64,000 nt of DNA from Flavobacterium sinopsychrotolerans (GTDB lineage: Bacteria; Bacteroidota; Bacteroidia; Flavobacteriales; Flavobacteriaceae), in NCBI RefSeq assembly GCF_900110375.1, contig NZ_FODN01000001.1:496001-560000 (forward strand), in the 5' to 3' direction. Shown here in pieces: positions 30,096 to 38,951 of this stretch; the first letter of the stretch is position 1, and each line of letters begins with the position of its first letter. A program made the position numbers and the translations under genes. The notes under the pieces were generated by a model. That model was not told the DNA's origin. It ran no database searches and saw nothing but the letters and a program-made list of their open reading frames with translations.

Positions 30096-31430
30096 TTAAT
30101 AGTGGCATTTACCGCATTCTAAACCTCCCATTTGCGCCGCAGTCAATTTGTCTACACCGTATTTCTTAGAAAGTTCATCATGTATTTTAGTGTAATACTC
30201 ATTGCCTTCCATTTTAACATCCGTTTTCCTATGGCAATCAATACACCAACCCATTGTTAATGGAGCAAATTGTTTTTGAATCTCATACTCTTGAACTGGA
30301 CCGTGACATGTTTGACATTCAATTCCAGCCACAGTTACGTGTTGAGAGTGATTGAAATAAACAAAATCAGGTAAATTATGAATACGAACCCATTTTACAG
30401 GTTGTGTTTTTCCAGTATAACTTTGCGTTGTTTTATCCCAACCAACCGCAGTATATAATTTTTGGATTTGCTCATCATAGAACGCTTTGCTGTACTCTGG
30501 AGTAGCAGTAGTTTCAGCAACTTCAGCAATATTCTTATGACAGTTCATACAAACATTCAAAGAAGGAATCCCAGCATTTTTACTCACACGAGCAGCAGAG
30601 TGACAATACTTACAATTGATTTCATTGTCACCAGCATGTATTTTATGTGAATAATGAATTGGCTGGATTGGAGCGTAATCCTGATCAACACCAACTTGCA
30701 TCAAATAACCATACACAAAGTAGGCACTGGCTAAAAGCAAAAATATTGAAGTTACTAAAACCAAAAATTGATTTCTAGCAAACGCTTTCCAAATAGGAGT
30801 TGTTGGTGTTTTTGGCACTGTTACAATTCCATTAGCCTTTGCCACTTTTGACAAAACTTGATTTACCAAAAACAACATCACTACCAAAATAACCATAACA
30901 AGTGCTAAAGCACCTAATATAATGTTATTTGAAACTCCACCGTCTGAAGGCGTAGTCCCAGGAACCGCTTCAGCACCACCGGCTGCCGGAGCTGGAGCTT
31001 CTGCTTTTGGCTCCGATGTGTAAGCAATGATATTATCAATGTCAGCATCAGATAATTGAGGAAAAGCCGACATTACTGCCTTATTGTTTTCTTCAAAAAC
31101 TTTTACAGCCTGAGCATCTCCAGACTTAATCAAATCAGAACTATTTTTAATCCATTTGTAAAGCCATGGCATATCATACTTACCAGCTACACCCCTAAGA
31201 GCAGGTCCAGTAGCTTTAGCATCTAATTTGTGACATGCAGCACAATTTGCATTAAACAATTCTTTACCTTTTACAGCATCTCCACCAGTTGCCGCAGCAG
31301 GAGCTGCAGCTGCATCAGTCACTGCAGGAGCAGCTTCTTGAGCAAATGAAGTTAAAGAGAAAATTAACGATAAGGCTAAGCCTAAAAATAATTTCCTTGA
31401 GATCGAATTATGGTTACCCACCTTTTTCAT
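30096..31430 (-). CDS. actA: Alternative complex III multiheme cytochrome ActA, fused to an N-terminal monoheme cytochrome c
   Basis: 444 residues. Signal peptide at 1-30, then an Ala/Pro-rich linker and a cytochrome c domain with CAACHK (about 64) and PQLSD, followed by a second AP-rich linker, a membrane helix (ALALVMVILVVMLFLV, about 172) and another (about 215). The classical ActA pentaheme part carries CKYCHS, CMNCHK, CQTCHG, CIDCHR and CGKCHY. Six CxxCH in total. The fused cytochrome could be the mobile link to the oxidase CuA. First gene of the operon, with a good promoter 85 nt upstream. Confidence 0.94.
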   Translation of the reverse strand: MKKVGNHNSISRKLFLGLALSLIFSLTSFAQEAAPAVTDAAAAPAAATGGDAVKGKELFNANCAACHKLDAKATGPALRGVAGKYDMPWLYKWIKNSSDLIKSGDAQAVKVFEENNKAVMSAFPQLSDADIDNIIAYTSEPKAEAPAPAAGGAEAVPGTTPSDGGVSNNIILGALALVMVILVVMLFLVNQVLSKVAKANGIVTVPKTPTTPIWKAFARNQFLVLVTSIFLLLASAYFVYGYLMQVGVDQDYAPIQPIHYSHKIHAGDNEINCKYCHSAARVSKNAGIPSLNVCMNCHKNIAEVAETTATPEYSKAFYDEQIQKLYTAVGWDKTTQSYTGKTQPVKWVRIHNLPDFVYFNHSQHVTVAGIECQTCHGPVQEYEIQKQFAPLTMGWCIDCHRKTDVKMEGNEYYTKIHDELSKKYGVDKLTAAQMGGLECGKCHY

Positions 31431-31514
31431 ATAGTATAATGATTATCTACTAAAAATTGGCACAGTTTTTTCTAATTGAATTATCAAAACTGATCCTTTA
31501 TTTTAAAACTTGGA

Positions 31515-31544
31515 CAAAAATACGACTTAAGAACTATTCTCAAA
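31515..31544 (-). promoter_or_regulatory. Promoter of the act-cox operon
   Basis: The minus strand has TTTG (31544-31541), 18 nt, then TATTTTTG (31522-31515), matching the Bacteroidota TTTG - about 19 - TAnnTTTG consensus. Leader to actA about 80 nt. Confidence 0.75.
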
Positions 31545-31597
31545 ACCTTAAAATAGTCTTAATTTCAATTTATATCAATTCTAAATAACATTTGCCG

Positions 31598-31628
31598 TTT
31601 GGTATCATTCATTAAATATTACTTTTGC
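31598..31628 (+). promoter_or_regulatory. Promoter of the SPOR-domain gene
   Basis: TTTG at 31598-31601, 18-nt spacer, TACTTTTGC at 31620-31628, a full match to TAnnTTTGC. The start point would be near 31635, which excludes the upstream in-frame TTG at 31625 as start codon. Confidence 0.8.
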
Positions 31629-31645
31629 ACAAAAACAATCACATT

Positions 31646-32035
31646 ATGAGAATTTTAGCCACCCAAAAAGCCTTTTTCATCTTTCTTGCATTATGTATTT
31701 CAACACTCAACACAAGTGCACAAGATGCAAATATCACAGTAAAACAAGACTCAAAATTTGAACAATTATTAAATGAGAAGAGAAAAACAAATGTTTCAAA
31801 TACTGTAAATGACCGATATAAAATTCAAATTTTCAGTGGAGACAGCGAAAAAGCTAAAAACACGCTTAATCAATTCAGACAAGAATTCAGCGACTTAGAC
31901 GGTACTATTATATTTTTTACTCCAAATTATAAAGTTTGGGTAGGGAATTTCAAAACCCGAATTAAAGCGGAACGCAATCTAATTGAAATCAGAAAAAGCT
32001 ACAGTAATGTGCATTTGATAAGACCTAATAAATAA
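31646..32035 (+). CDS. Small exported SPOR-domain protein
   Basis: 129 residues from ATG 31646 (an in-frame TTG at 31625 lies inside the -7 promoter box and is rejected). Signal peptide MRILATQKAFFIFLALCIST with likely cleavage at SAQ. After a short linker, about 55-129 form a SPOR fold: YKIQIFSGDSEKAKNTLNQF and YKVWVGNFKTRIKAERNLIE. SPOR domains bind denuded glycan strands of peptidoglycan at division sites. Here there is no other domain. Monocistronic: own promoter and a strong terminator. Confidence 0.88.
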   Translation: MRILATQKAFFIFLALCISTLNTSAQDANITVKQDSKFEQLLNEKRKTNVSNTVNDRYKIQIFSGDSEKAKNTLNQFRQEFSDLDGTIIFFTPNYKVWVGNFKTRIKAERNLIEIRKSYSNVHLIRPNK

Positions 32036-32077
32036 TAAAAATTACCGTTTTTTTTCTCAATATAACATGTTCTTACA

Positions 32078-32116
32078 CAAGAAAGCCATTCGTAACGAAT
32101 GGCTTTCTTGTTTTTA
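32078..32116 (+). terminator. Terminator of the SPOR gene
   Basis: 15-bp perfect stem (32078-32092 and 32096-32110, CAAGAAAGCCATTCG/CGAATGGCTTTCTTG), 3-nt loop, then a T-rich tail. Confidence 0.9.
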
Positions 32117-32518
32117 TTTTATTCTAAAAACTTCATAGTCAAACTATCGGAGTAGCACTAAGCAACTACATTCAAATAGACTTTTATGATAATATTCATT
32201 GAAGTAGCTATGTTATAAGTCTATATAAACTATTAAACGGTCTACGCTACTTAAATCAAATTTATTGTTAAAACAGGATACATTTTAGCAAAATTTTATT
32301 GCTATATCCTCTACAATTAAGCAAGAAACCTTTCCCTCAATTAACTTTATAAAATAGTATCAAAATGAAATACCTACAGTTCCAATAGCATGGAAATACC
32401 TTTTTTTTAAGCTATACATCAAAATACCTTGCTAAAATAATTTTCTCTAAATAATCGTTTGAAAATTAAAATATAACTATTTCTTCCTAAAAAAAATTTA
32501 TTACACTAAAGCCTTCTT
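32117..32518. other. Gene-free AT-rich stretch
   Basis: About 400 bp without a plausible coding frame. A few short inverted repeats (ATAGACTT/AAGTCTAT around 32178-32222; GGATA...TATCC around 32276-32311) are weak and no function is claimed. Confidence 0.5.
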
Positions 32519-32636
32519 GTTTGCGTGAGGGATAGCAGCTAGCTACCCTGTAGCACGGATAGCCCGGCAGCATCTAGGAAAAAGGGCAATGAACGGCATA
32601 TTGCTGGCCCTTTTTCCTAGATGGTGACACGCCCAA
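32519..32636 (+). repeat. Large intergenic palindromic element (copy B)
   Basis: A GC-richer island with a perfect 17-bp stem (32571-32587 and 32607-32623, CATCTAGGAAAAAGGGC and its complement) and 19-nt loop, inside an outer GCGTG (32523-32527) / CACGC (32628-32632) pairing. Left flank holds AGGGATAGCAGC and CGGATAGCCCGGCAGC, words also found in copy C. No T-run follows, so a plain terminator is less likely. Lies between convergent genes. Confidence 0.65.
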
Positions 32637-32695
32637 ATAAAACAAAACGACTCTAATTGCTGTAGTAACAACAATTGGTTAAATATATAAAACAA

Positions 32696-32719
32696 AAAAT
32701 CCCGACGAATCGGGATTTT
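32696..32719 (-). terminator. Terminator of the rimP-nusA-infB operon
   Basis: 10-bp stem (32696-32705 and 32710-32719, AAAATCCCGA/TCGGGATTTT) with the T-run on the minus strand, 22 nt past the infB stop. Confidence 0.85.
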
Positions 32720-32741
32720 AATTTTAAAAAATATTGAAATT

Positions 32742-35639
32742 CTATTTCAATTTCTTTTTGATTGCTACCTCATGGTAAGACTCAATAACATCTCTTTCTT
32801 CAATGTCATTGTATCCTTTTACTTGAATACCACAATCATATCCTTTGGCCACTTCTTTTACATCATCTTTGAAACGTTTCAACGCTAACAATTCTCCTGT
32901 AAAGACAACAACACCTTCTCTAATGATTCTCATTTTAGCATTTCTGGCAATTTTACCATCCATTACCATACAACCTGCAATTGAGCCTACTTTAGAGATT
33001 TTGAATATCTCTCTGATCTCAGCTGTACCCAGAATTTCTTCTTTCATTTCTGGAGCCAACATTCCTTCCATTGCATCTTTCAAGTCGTCGATAGCCGCAT
33101 AGATAATAGAGTAATAACGGATATCAATTTCTTCTTTGTCTGCTAATTGTCTTGCATTTCCAGCAGGACGAACATTAAATCCAATGATAATTGCATCTGA
33201 AGCAGAAGCCAACATTACGTCAGTTTCAGTAATTGCCCCAACACCTTTATGGATAATATTAATTTGAATTTCTTCAGTAGATAATTTAGAGAATGAATCA
33301 GACAATGCTTCAACTGATCCGTCAACATCTCCTTTAAGGATAATATTCAATTCTTTAAATTGACCCAATGCAATTCTACGTCCAATTTCATCTAATGTAA
33401 TATGACGTTGTGTACGAACTGATTGCTCACGCATCAATTGAGAACGTTTAGAGGCAATTTGTTTCGCTTCTTTTTCGTCTTCGAAAATATTGAACTTGTC
33501 ACCCGCTGTTGCTGCTCCATCAAGACCAAGAACTGAAACCGGAGTCGAAGGACCCGCAACAGTTACAATGTTCCCTCTTTCATCATGCATGGCTTTAATT
33601 TTACCATGATGCTTACCAGCCAACATATAATCTCCAATTTTCAATGTTCCGTTTTGAACTAATATCGTAGAAACATATCCTTTTCCTTTATCAAGGAAAG
33701 CCTCAACAACAGTTCCAGAAGCCGCTTTATTTGGATTTGCTTTCAAATCTAAAAGTTCTGCTTCTAACAATACTTTTTCTAATAATTCTTTCACGCCTGT
33801 TCCTACTTTCGCAGAAATATCATGTGATTGAATTTTTCCACCCCAATCTTCAACAAGTAAATTCATACCTGCTAATCTTTCTTTTACTTTTTCAGGATTA
33901 GCATTTGGCTTATCAATTTTATTGATAGCAAATATGATAGGAACTCCAGCTGCTTGAGCATGGCTAATTGCTTCTTTGGTTTGCGGCATGATGTCATCAT
34001 CAGCAGCAATCACAATAATAGCAATATCGGTAACTTGAGCACCACGCGCACGCATCGCAGTAAACGCTTCGTGACCCGGTGTATCTAAGAATGCAATTTT
34101 TTGTCCATTATCTAAAGTTACTCCGTAGGCACCAATATGTTGTGTTATTCCTCCAGACTCACCTGCAATTACGTTTTCTTTACGAATGTAATCCAGTAAC
34201 GATGTTTTACCGTGATCGACGTGACCCATTACAGTTACAATTGGCGCTCTGAAAACTAAATCTTCTTCTCTGTCTTCAACAACTTGAATTGCTTCTTCGA
34301 TGTCCACAGTGATAAATTCAACTTCATAACCAAATTCATCAGCAACGATAGTCAACGTTTCTGCGTCAAGACGTTGGTTCATGGTAACCATGATTCCAAG
34401 TGACATACACGTTCCAATCACTTTAGTAATTGGCACATCCATCATGATGGCAATTTCACCTACAGTAACAAACTCAGTAACTTTAATAGTTTTACTTCCT
34501 TCGTCAATAGCTCTTTGCTCATCATCAGATTTCTGACGGTGCGTATCTCTTTTATCTCTTCTATATTTAGCTGCTTTAGACTTACCACCTTTACCTTGTA
34601 GTTTCTCTAAAGTCTCTCTAATTTGATTTTTAACTTCTTCTTCAGTAGGCTCAACTTTTGCAACAATAGCAGGTCTGTTTCCTTTTACAAAACCAGGTCT
34701 TGCACTTCTGTTAGCATTGAATCCTCCGCCACCTACATTAGGTGTAATCTTGTTAGGATTTGGCGCACCCGGAACTCCTGGTGTTGCAGGCGGTCTAGGA
34801 GCACCTGGTTTAGGAGCAATCCTTTTACGCTTGTTTTTATTTGCATTGGCTGCAGCCGAACCTGGAGCACCCGGTTTATTCGGAGTGATTTTTGGTTCTT
34901 CTTTTTTCTTCTTCGGTTTGTTGAATTGAGATAAATCAATTATTTGACCCGTTAAAGTAGTTCCCGATAGTTTTTGATATTGCGTTGTGATGGTTTCATC
35001 AACAGGTGCTTCATCAACTTTAACTGCCTCGGTTTTTTCAACTACTTTTGGTTCAGCAGGGACTTCTTTCGGAGCCTCTGTTTTCACCTCTTTTATCCCA
35101 ACAACAGGTTTTACCTCTTTTTTGTCTGAAACAACTTTTTCTTCCAAAGGTTTTTCTGGTGACGGTTTTTCTGCTGAAACTTCTTTTTGAACCGCTTTTA
35201 CCTCAGGTACTTTAGCAACTGGAGTCTCCACTTTTTCAACAGCTTTTACAGACGGAACGACTGAAGGTTTCTTCGGATTAAGATCAATCTTACCCACTTG
35301 AACAGGACCTGCTATAACCGCTCTTGCTTTTATAACCTCTTGTTGCTTAAGACGCTCTTCATCGACCTTACGTTTGTCATCGATTTCTTTCTCTCGTTCT
35401 AAACGCAAAGCTTCCTTTTCTTTTCTTTTCTCTTCCCCTACTTCTTTTGAAGCCTCCTTATTCCCTTTGTCACCTGCAAACTGACCGCACAAGACATTGT
35501 ATACATCATCAGAAATTTTTGCGTTTGGATTTGCTTCAATAGCAATCCCCTTATCTTTTAGATAATCCACAGCTCTTTCTAAAGAAATATTCAATTCCCT
35601 TAAAACTTTGTTTATTCTAATAATTCTCTCTTCAGACAT
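32742..35639 (-). CDS. infB: Translation initiation factor IF-2
   Basis: 965 residues. Residues 1-60 form the IF2 N-domain ([20 protein letters not shown]); about 60-390 are a charged, Lys/Glu/Pro-rich linker with a Pro-Gly-rich segment ([20 protein letters not shown]) typical of Bacteroidota. The G domain starts near 465 with G1 [15 protein letters not shown]3 DTPGHEAF and G4 NKID; domains II-IV follow to KKKLK. It places initiator tRNA on the 30S subunit using GTP. Third gene of rimP-nusA-infB, 112 bp after nusA. Confidence 0.97.
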   Translation of the reverse strand: MSEERIIRINKVLRELNISLERAVDYLKDKGIAIEANPNAKISDDVYNVLCGQFAGDKGNKEASKEVGEEKRKEKEALRLEREKEIDDKRKVDEERLKQQEVIKARAVIAGPVQVGKIDLNPKKPSVVPSVKAVEKVETPVAKVPEVKAVQKEVSAEKPSPEKPLEEKVVSDKKEVKPVVGIKEVKTEAPKEVPAEPKVVEKTEAVKVDEAPVDETITTQYQKLSGTTLTGQIIDLSQFNKPKKKKEEPKITPNKPGAPGSAAANANKNKRKRIAPKPGAPRPPATPGVPGAPNPNKITPNVGGGGFNANRSARPGFVKGNRPAIVAKVEPTEEEVKNQIRETLEKLQGKGGKSKAAKYRRDKRDTHRQKSDDEQRAIDEGSKTIKVTEFVTVGEIAIMMDVPITKVIGTCMSLGIMVTMNQRLDAETLTIVADEFGYEVEFITVDIEEAIQVVEDREEDLVFRAPIVTVMGHVDHGKTSLLDYIRKENVIAGESGGITQHIGAYGVTLDNGQKIAFLDTPGHEAFTAMRARGAQVTDIAIIVIAADDDIMPQTKEAISHAQAAGVPIIFAINKIDKPNANPEKVKERLAGMNLLVEDWGGKIQSHDISAKVGTGVKELLEKVLLEAELLDLKANPNKAASGTVVEAFLDKGKGYVSTILVQNGTLKIGDYMLAGKHHGKIKAMHDERGNIVTVAGPSTPVSVLGLDGAATAGDKFNIFEDEKEAKQIASKRSQLMREQSVRTQRHITLDEIGRRIALGQFKELNIILKGDVDGSVEALSDSFSKLSTEEIQINIIHKGVGAITETDVMLASASDAIIIGFNVRPAGNARQLADKEEIDIRYYSIIYAAIDDLKDAMEGMLAPEMKEEILGTAEIREIFKISKVGSIAGCMVMDGKIARNAKMRIIREGVVVFTGELLALKRFKDDVKEVAKGYDCGIQVKGYNDIEERDVIESYHEVAIKKKLK

Positions 35640-35751
35640 AAAACCTTTTTATTATTACCTTTTTTGTTATTCCTCACTTTACTCCCAACTCGATACCTAC
35701 CGAGCAAGAATTAATTGTAAAATGGCATGTTTATCGTTGAAGACGTATTGA

Positions 35752-37005
35752 CTAACTGTCAAATTCTTCTTTCAATATTCTCATTACATCTAGAATCGTT
35801 TCCTCTTCTAGGTCTGTTCTTCTTACTAAATCTTCTACATCTTGTTTCAAAATACTTTTTGCTGTATCTAAACCAATTTTTGCAAACTCTTCAATAACCC
35901 AGTCTTCAATTTCATCTGAAAACTCAGTTAATTCAACATCATCCTCATCAGCAGTTGCACCAGCAACATCTCCTTCGCGAATAACGTCTAATTCATAACC
36001 AGTCAATAAACCAGCTAATTTAATGTTGTGCCCACCACGACCAATAGCTTTAGAAACTTCTTCAAGTTTCAAGAAAACTTCTGCTCTTTTTGTCTCTTCA
36101 TTTATTTTAATAGAAGACACTTTTGCAGGACTTAAAGCTCTTGTGATAAACAACTGTATGTTACTTGTATAATTGATAACATCAATATTTTCGTTTCCTA
36201 ATTCACGAACAATTCCGTGAATACGAGACCCTTTCATACCTACACAAGCTCCAACAGGATCAATTCTGTCGTCATAAGAATCTACGGCTACTTTTGCTTT
36301 TTCACCTGGTATTCTTACCACTTTTTTAACCATGATTAAACCGTCAAACACTTCCGGAATTTCTTGTTCAAACAATTTTTCTAAAAACTTCTCCGAAGTT
36401 CTAGACATAATAATTTGAGGTTTATTTCCTTTTAATTCAACGCTTTCTATAATTCCTCTAACATTATCTCCTTTACGGAAAAAGTCAGAAGGTATTTGTT
36501 TTTCTTTAGGCAAGATGATTTCATTTCCTTCATCATCAACCAAAATCACCACTCTTGGACGCACATGGTGCACTTCAGCAGTATAGATATCACCTATTAA
36601 ATCTTTAAATTGTTTGTAAAGATTTGTATTATCATGTTCATGAATTTTAGAAATCAAATTCTGACGTAAAGCTAAAATTGCTCTTCTTCCTAAATCAATT
36701 AATTTTACTTCTTCGGAAACTTCTTCACCAATTTCAAAATCAGGCTCTATTTTTCTAGCTTCAGTCAACGTAATTTCAAGATGATCAAAATCTAAGTCTT
36801 CATCAGCAACAATTACTCTTCTTTGCCATATCTCCATATCTCCTTTATCAGGATTTATAATGATATCAAAATTATCATCTGAACCGTATTTTTTCTTCAA
36901 TGCATTTCTAAATACATCTTCTAAAATTGCCATAAGCGTTACACGATCAATAAGTTTATCATCTTTAAACTCTGAGAATGAATCGATTAATGCTAAATTT
37001 TCCAT
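35752..37005 (-). CDS. nusA: Transcription elongation/termination factor NusA
   Basis: 417 residues. N-terminal RNA-polymerase-binding domain to about 130, S1 domain about 135-205 (GDIYTAEVHHVRPRVVI), then two KH domains (DPVGACVGMKGSRIHGIVRE near 230-250 and EEVSKAIGRGGHNIKLAG near 300). The C-terminal acidic repeats of E. coli NusA are absent, as in most Bacteroidota. It controls pausing, termination and antitermination. 13 nt after rimP. Confidence 0.96.
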   Translation of the reverse strand: MENLALIDSFSEFKDDKLIDRVTLMAILEDVFRNALKKKYGSDDNFDIIINPDKGDMEIWQRRVIVADEDLDFDHLEITLTEARKIEPDFEIGEEVSEEVKLIDLGRRAILALRQNLISKIHEHDNTNLYKQFKDLIGDIYTAEVHHVRPRVVILVDDEGNEIILPKEKQIPSDFFRKGDNVRGIIESVELKGNKPQIIMSRTSEKFLEKLFEQEIPEVFDGLIMVKKVVRIPGEKAKVAVDSYDDRIDPVGACVGMKGSRIHGIVRELGNENIDVINYTSNIQLFITRALSPAKVSSIKINEETKRAEVFLKLEEVSKAIGRGGHNIKLAGLLTGYELDVIREGDVAGATADEDDVELTEFSDEIEDWVIEEFAKIGLDTAKSILKQDVEDLVRRTDLEEETILDVMRILKEEFDS

Positions 37006-37018
37006 GCGAATTCTTTAA

Positions 37019-37483
37019 TTAAAATGTTACTGTAACAATTGCTTCTTTTATATCTGCGTAAGGCAGTTTAAGTTCCTTTTGAACTGTTTCTTTCCCTTTT
37101 CCTATCTTTTTAGGTTCTCTTGCTTTCCAAGACAAAATTACAAAATCATCATTAGCATCCACTAATTCTGCTTCAATTATTTCCGCCCCAGTCTTTACAA
37201 TCAATGTTCGTCCTATATTTTTCTTATATTGTCTTACTAATTTCAATGGAGACCCAACACCTACCGAAGCTACTTCCAGAGAATAATCTTGTTCTTCTCG
37301 GTCCAAATTACTATCTATGTATCTACTTACATCAATACAATCCTGAAGCGCTACCCCATTATCACCGTCTAAAGTCACAATAACCTTGAAAGCATCAGTG
37401 ACAATAAGATCTATCAAAAAAATTGACGGCTTCTCTAAAAGGCCTTCTGCCAATAACGTATGTACTTTTTCTTTAAATGTCAT
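37019..37483 (-). CDS. rimP: Ribosome maturation factor RimP
   Basis: 154 residues from ATG 37483 ([15 protein letters not shown]), the normal length. A longer frame from ATG 37519 would translate through a terminator-like hairpin and add 12 residues unlike the family, so I reject it. N-terminal alpha/beta domain contains [19 protein letters not shown] and [13 protein letters not shown]; the C-terminal SH3-like domain begins near 85. Needed for 30S maturation. First gene of the operon. Confidence 0.93.
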   Translation of the reverse strand: MTFKEKVHTLLAEGLLEKPSIFLIDLIVTDAFKVIVTLDGDNGVALQDCIDVSRYIDSNLDREEQDYSLEVASVGVGSPLKLVRQYKKNIGRTLIVKTGAEIIEAELVDANDDFVILSWKAREPKKIGKGKETVQKELKLPYADIKEAIVTVTF

Positions 37484-37496
37484 ATTTTTATAAAAA

Positions 37497-37517
37497 GAGG
37501 GGACATTTAGTCCCCTC
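37497..37517 (-). promoter_or_regulatory. Terminator-like hairpin in the rimP leader (candidate attenuator)
   Basis: Perfect 8-bp GC-rich stem (37497-37504 and 37510-37517), 5-nt loop; on the minus strand GAGGGGAC...GTCCCCTC is followed at once by TTTTT, then the rimP ATG 13 nt after the stem. A -7 box lies upstream, so the hairpin is inside the transcript. Confidence 0.65.
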
Positions 37518-37544
37518 ATTATCTAGATTTTAATAAATAACCGT

Positions 37545-37553
37545 GCAAAGATA
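37545..37553 (-). promoter_or_regulatory. -7 element of the rimP-nusA-infB promoter
   Basis: The minus strand reads TATCTTTGC, an exact TAnnTTTGC match, 62 nt before the rimP ATG. The -33 part is not clear. Confidence 0.6.
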
Positions 37554-37661
37554 GTCTTTTTTTTTATAATTTAAAATAATCAGTTGCTGTTAAAATATTT
37601 CTTATCTTTATTAGACAATTTAAAGAACCCTTTTTCCTATAATTTTAAACCCTCCTAAATT

Positions 37662-38486
37662 ATGAAACGAATTTTAGTTCCAACTGATTTTTCCGAACAT
37701 GCTGAAGACGCTCTGAAAGCAGCCGCGCAAATTGCTAAAAAAAATGGAGCAGAGATATTTCTGCTTCATCTACTAGAACTGCCCAATCAAATGAATGACG
37801 CAGTGACAAATGGCAGCAGTATTCCCGAGGTCATGCTTTTTATAAAAAAAGCGAATGAAAAACTTCAAAAAATCAAGGAACAACCACACTTACAAGGAAT
37901 CACCATTAGCACCACAGTACAATTTGAAAAAGCTTTTGATGGCATATTATCATTCAATAAAAAAAACAAAATAGACTTAATAGTCATGGGATCACATGGC
38001 TCCTCAGGCATCGAAGAAATCCTTATCGGATCCAATACAGAAAAAGTAGTACGCCTTTCAGACATCCCTGTATTAGTTATCAAAAAAGACTTAGATACAT
38101 TTAACATTAAAAATATCGTATTCGCATCTGATTTTTCGAAAGAAATCAAAAAACCTTTCCTAAAAATGATTGAGTTTGCAAAAATATTTGATGCAAATTT
38201 AATTTTAGTCATGATTTGCACACCCAACAGCTTTAAAACAACCTCAATGGGCGAGAAAACGATGAAGAATTTTATTGCAGATTTTGAAGTCAATAATTAC
38301 TCCATGCACATTTATAATGATTCCAATATCGAAAAAGGAATTCTAAATTTCACCAATATGGTTGGCGCAGATTTAATTGGTTTGTGCACACACGGAAGAA
38401 CTGGATTATCCCATTTTTTTAATGGAAGCATCAGTGAAGATTTAGTAAACCACACCATAAAACCTGTTATAACTTTCAAAATCTAA
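37662..38486 (+). CDS. Tandem universal stress protein (UspA fold)
   Basis: 274 residues in two Usp domains (about 1-143 and 147-274). Domain 1 starts KRILVPTDFSEHAEDALKAA and carries the ATP-binding pattern GSHGSSGIEEILIGS (G-2x-G-9x-GS). Domain 2 starts IKNIVFASDFSKEIKKPF and has CTHGRTGLSHFFNGSISEDL, slightly altered at the first Gly. Such tandem Usp proteins are frequent in Flavobacteriia; the stress they answer is not evident here. Divergent from rimP. Confidence 0.9.
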   Translation: MKRILVPTDFSEHAEDALKAAAQIAKKNGAEIFLLHLLELPNQMNDAVTNGSSIPEVMLFIKKANEKLQKIKEQPHLQGITISTTVQFEKAFDGILSFNKKNKIDLIVMGSHGSSGIEEILIGSNTEKVVRLSDIPVLVIKKDLDTFNIKNIVFASDFSKEIKKPFLKMIEFAKIFDANLILVMICTPNSFKTTSMGEKTMKNFIADFEVNNYSMHIYNDSNIEKGILNFTNMVGADLIGLCTHGRTGLSHFFNGSISEDLVNHTIKPVITFKI

Positions 38487-38593
38487 TTCACAAGAATTTA
38501 AACCGTGATGGGAAAGACAAACCTTGCCGTTAATCTCGGAAATTCAAAAAGAAACACAATTGTACTGCATAATTTCCCTTAAAATAAGGCATA

Positions 38594-38624
38594 AAAAAAC
38601 CTCTCAAATAATGAGAGGTTTTTT
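38594..38624. terminator. Bidirectional-looking terminator after tRNA-Gln
   Basis: 13-bp stem (38594-38606 and 38612-38624, AAAAAACCTCTCA/TGAGAGGTTTTTT). It begins 2 nt past the tRNA 3' end on the minus strand; it could also stop read-through from the upstream + strand Usp gene. Confidence 0.85.
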
Positions 38625-38625
38625 G

Positions 38626-38696
38626 TTGGTCTACAAGGACTCGAACCTTGAACGACTGCACCAAAAACAGTTGTGTTACCATTACACCATAGACCA
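38626..38696 (-). tRNA. tRNA-Gln (anticodon TTG)
   Basis: A 71-nt cloverleaf on the minus strand. The acceptor arms TGGTCTA/TAGACCA pair fully, the D stem is GTGT/CAC-type with loop AATGGTAA, the anticodon arm ACTGT-TTTTGGT-GCAGT gives TTG at 34-36, and the T arm is CAAGG-TTCGAGT-CCTTG. Discriminator is A; CCA is not encoded. A full promoter lies upstream and a terminator directly downstream, so it is a single-gene unit. Confidence 0.96.
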
Positions 38697-38732
38697 GCAC
38701 AATTACTAAACTAATATTCTTGCTTAGCGAGT

Positions 38733-38764
38733 GCAAATTTATACTATTTTTTAGTTTGCGCAAA
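38733..38764 (-). promoter_or_regulatory. Promoter of tRNA-Gln
   Basis: The minus strand has TTTG (38764-38761), 19 nt, TAAATTTGC (38741-38733): an exact consensus match, about 36 nt before the tRNA 5' end. Confidence 0.85.
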
Positions 38765-38951
38765 CTTTTTTATCAATTTTATCAAAAAAATTTTCTCTAA
38801 AATTGAATTTAATTTCAAAAATAAACGAAAAAGATTCATAGTCAGAACGTTATTCAATTACATTACTTTTCCAGAAAATAGTGTTAATGCTATGGAGGAT
38901 AAACAAAAAAACATTTTCTTTGTGACTTACAATTAAATTAAACTTTAGTAC

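Noticed and set aside
31625-31645. TTG start for the SPOR gene
   Set aside because: The TTG is part of the -7 promoter box TACTTTTGC, so it is not in the mRNA.
32117-32518. Small gene or sRNA in the gap before element B
   Set aside because: No convincing frame, promoter or terminator; only weak short inverted repeats.
34623-34934. Arg/Ser-rich plus-strand frame opposite infB
   Set aside because: Mirror of the Pro/Gly/Lys-rich linker of IF-2.
37484-37519. 12-residue N-terminal extension of RimP from ATG 37519
   Set aside because: It would be encoded by the hairpin itself, does not resemble RimP, and the ATG at 37483 gives the normal 154 residues.
38530-38763. 77-codon minus-strand frame across tRNA-Gln
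   Set aside because: It runs through the tRNA and its terminator; coding is implausible.
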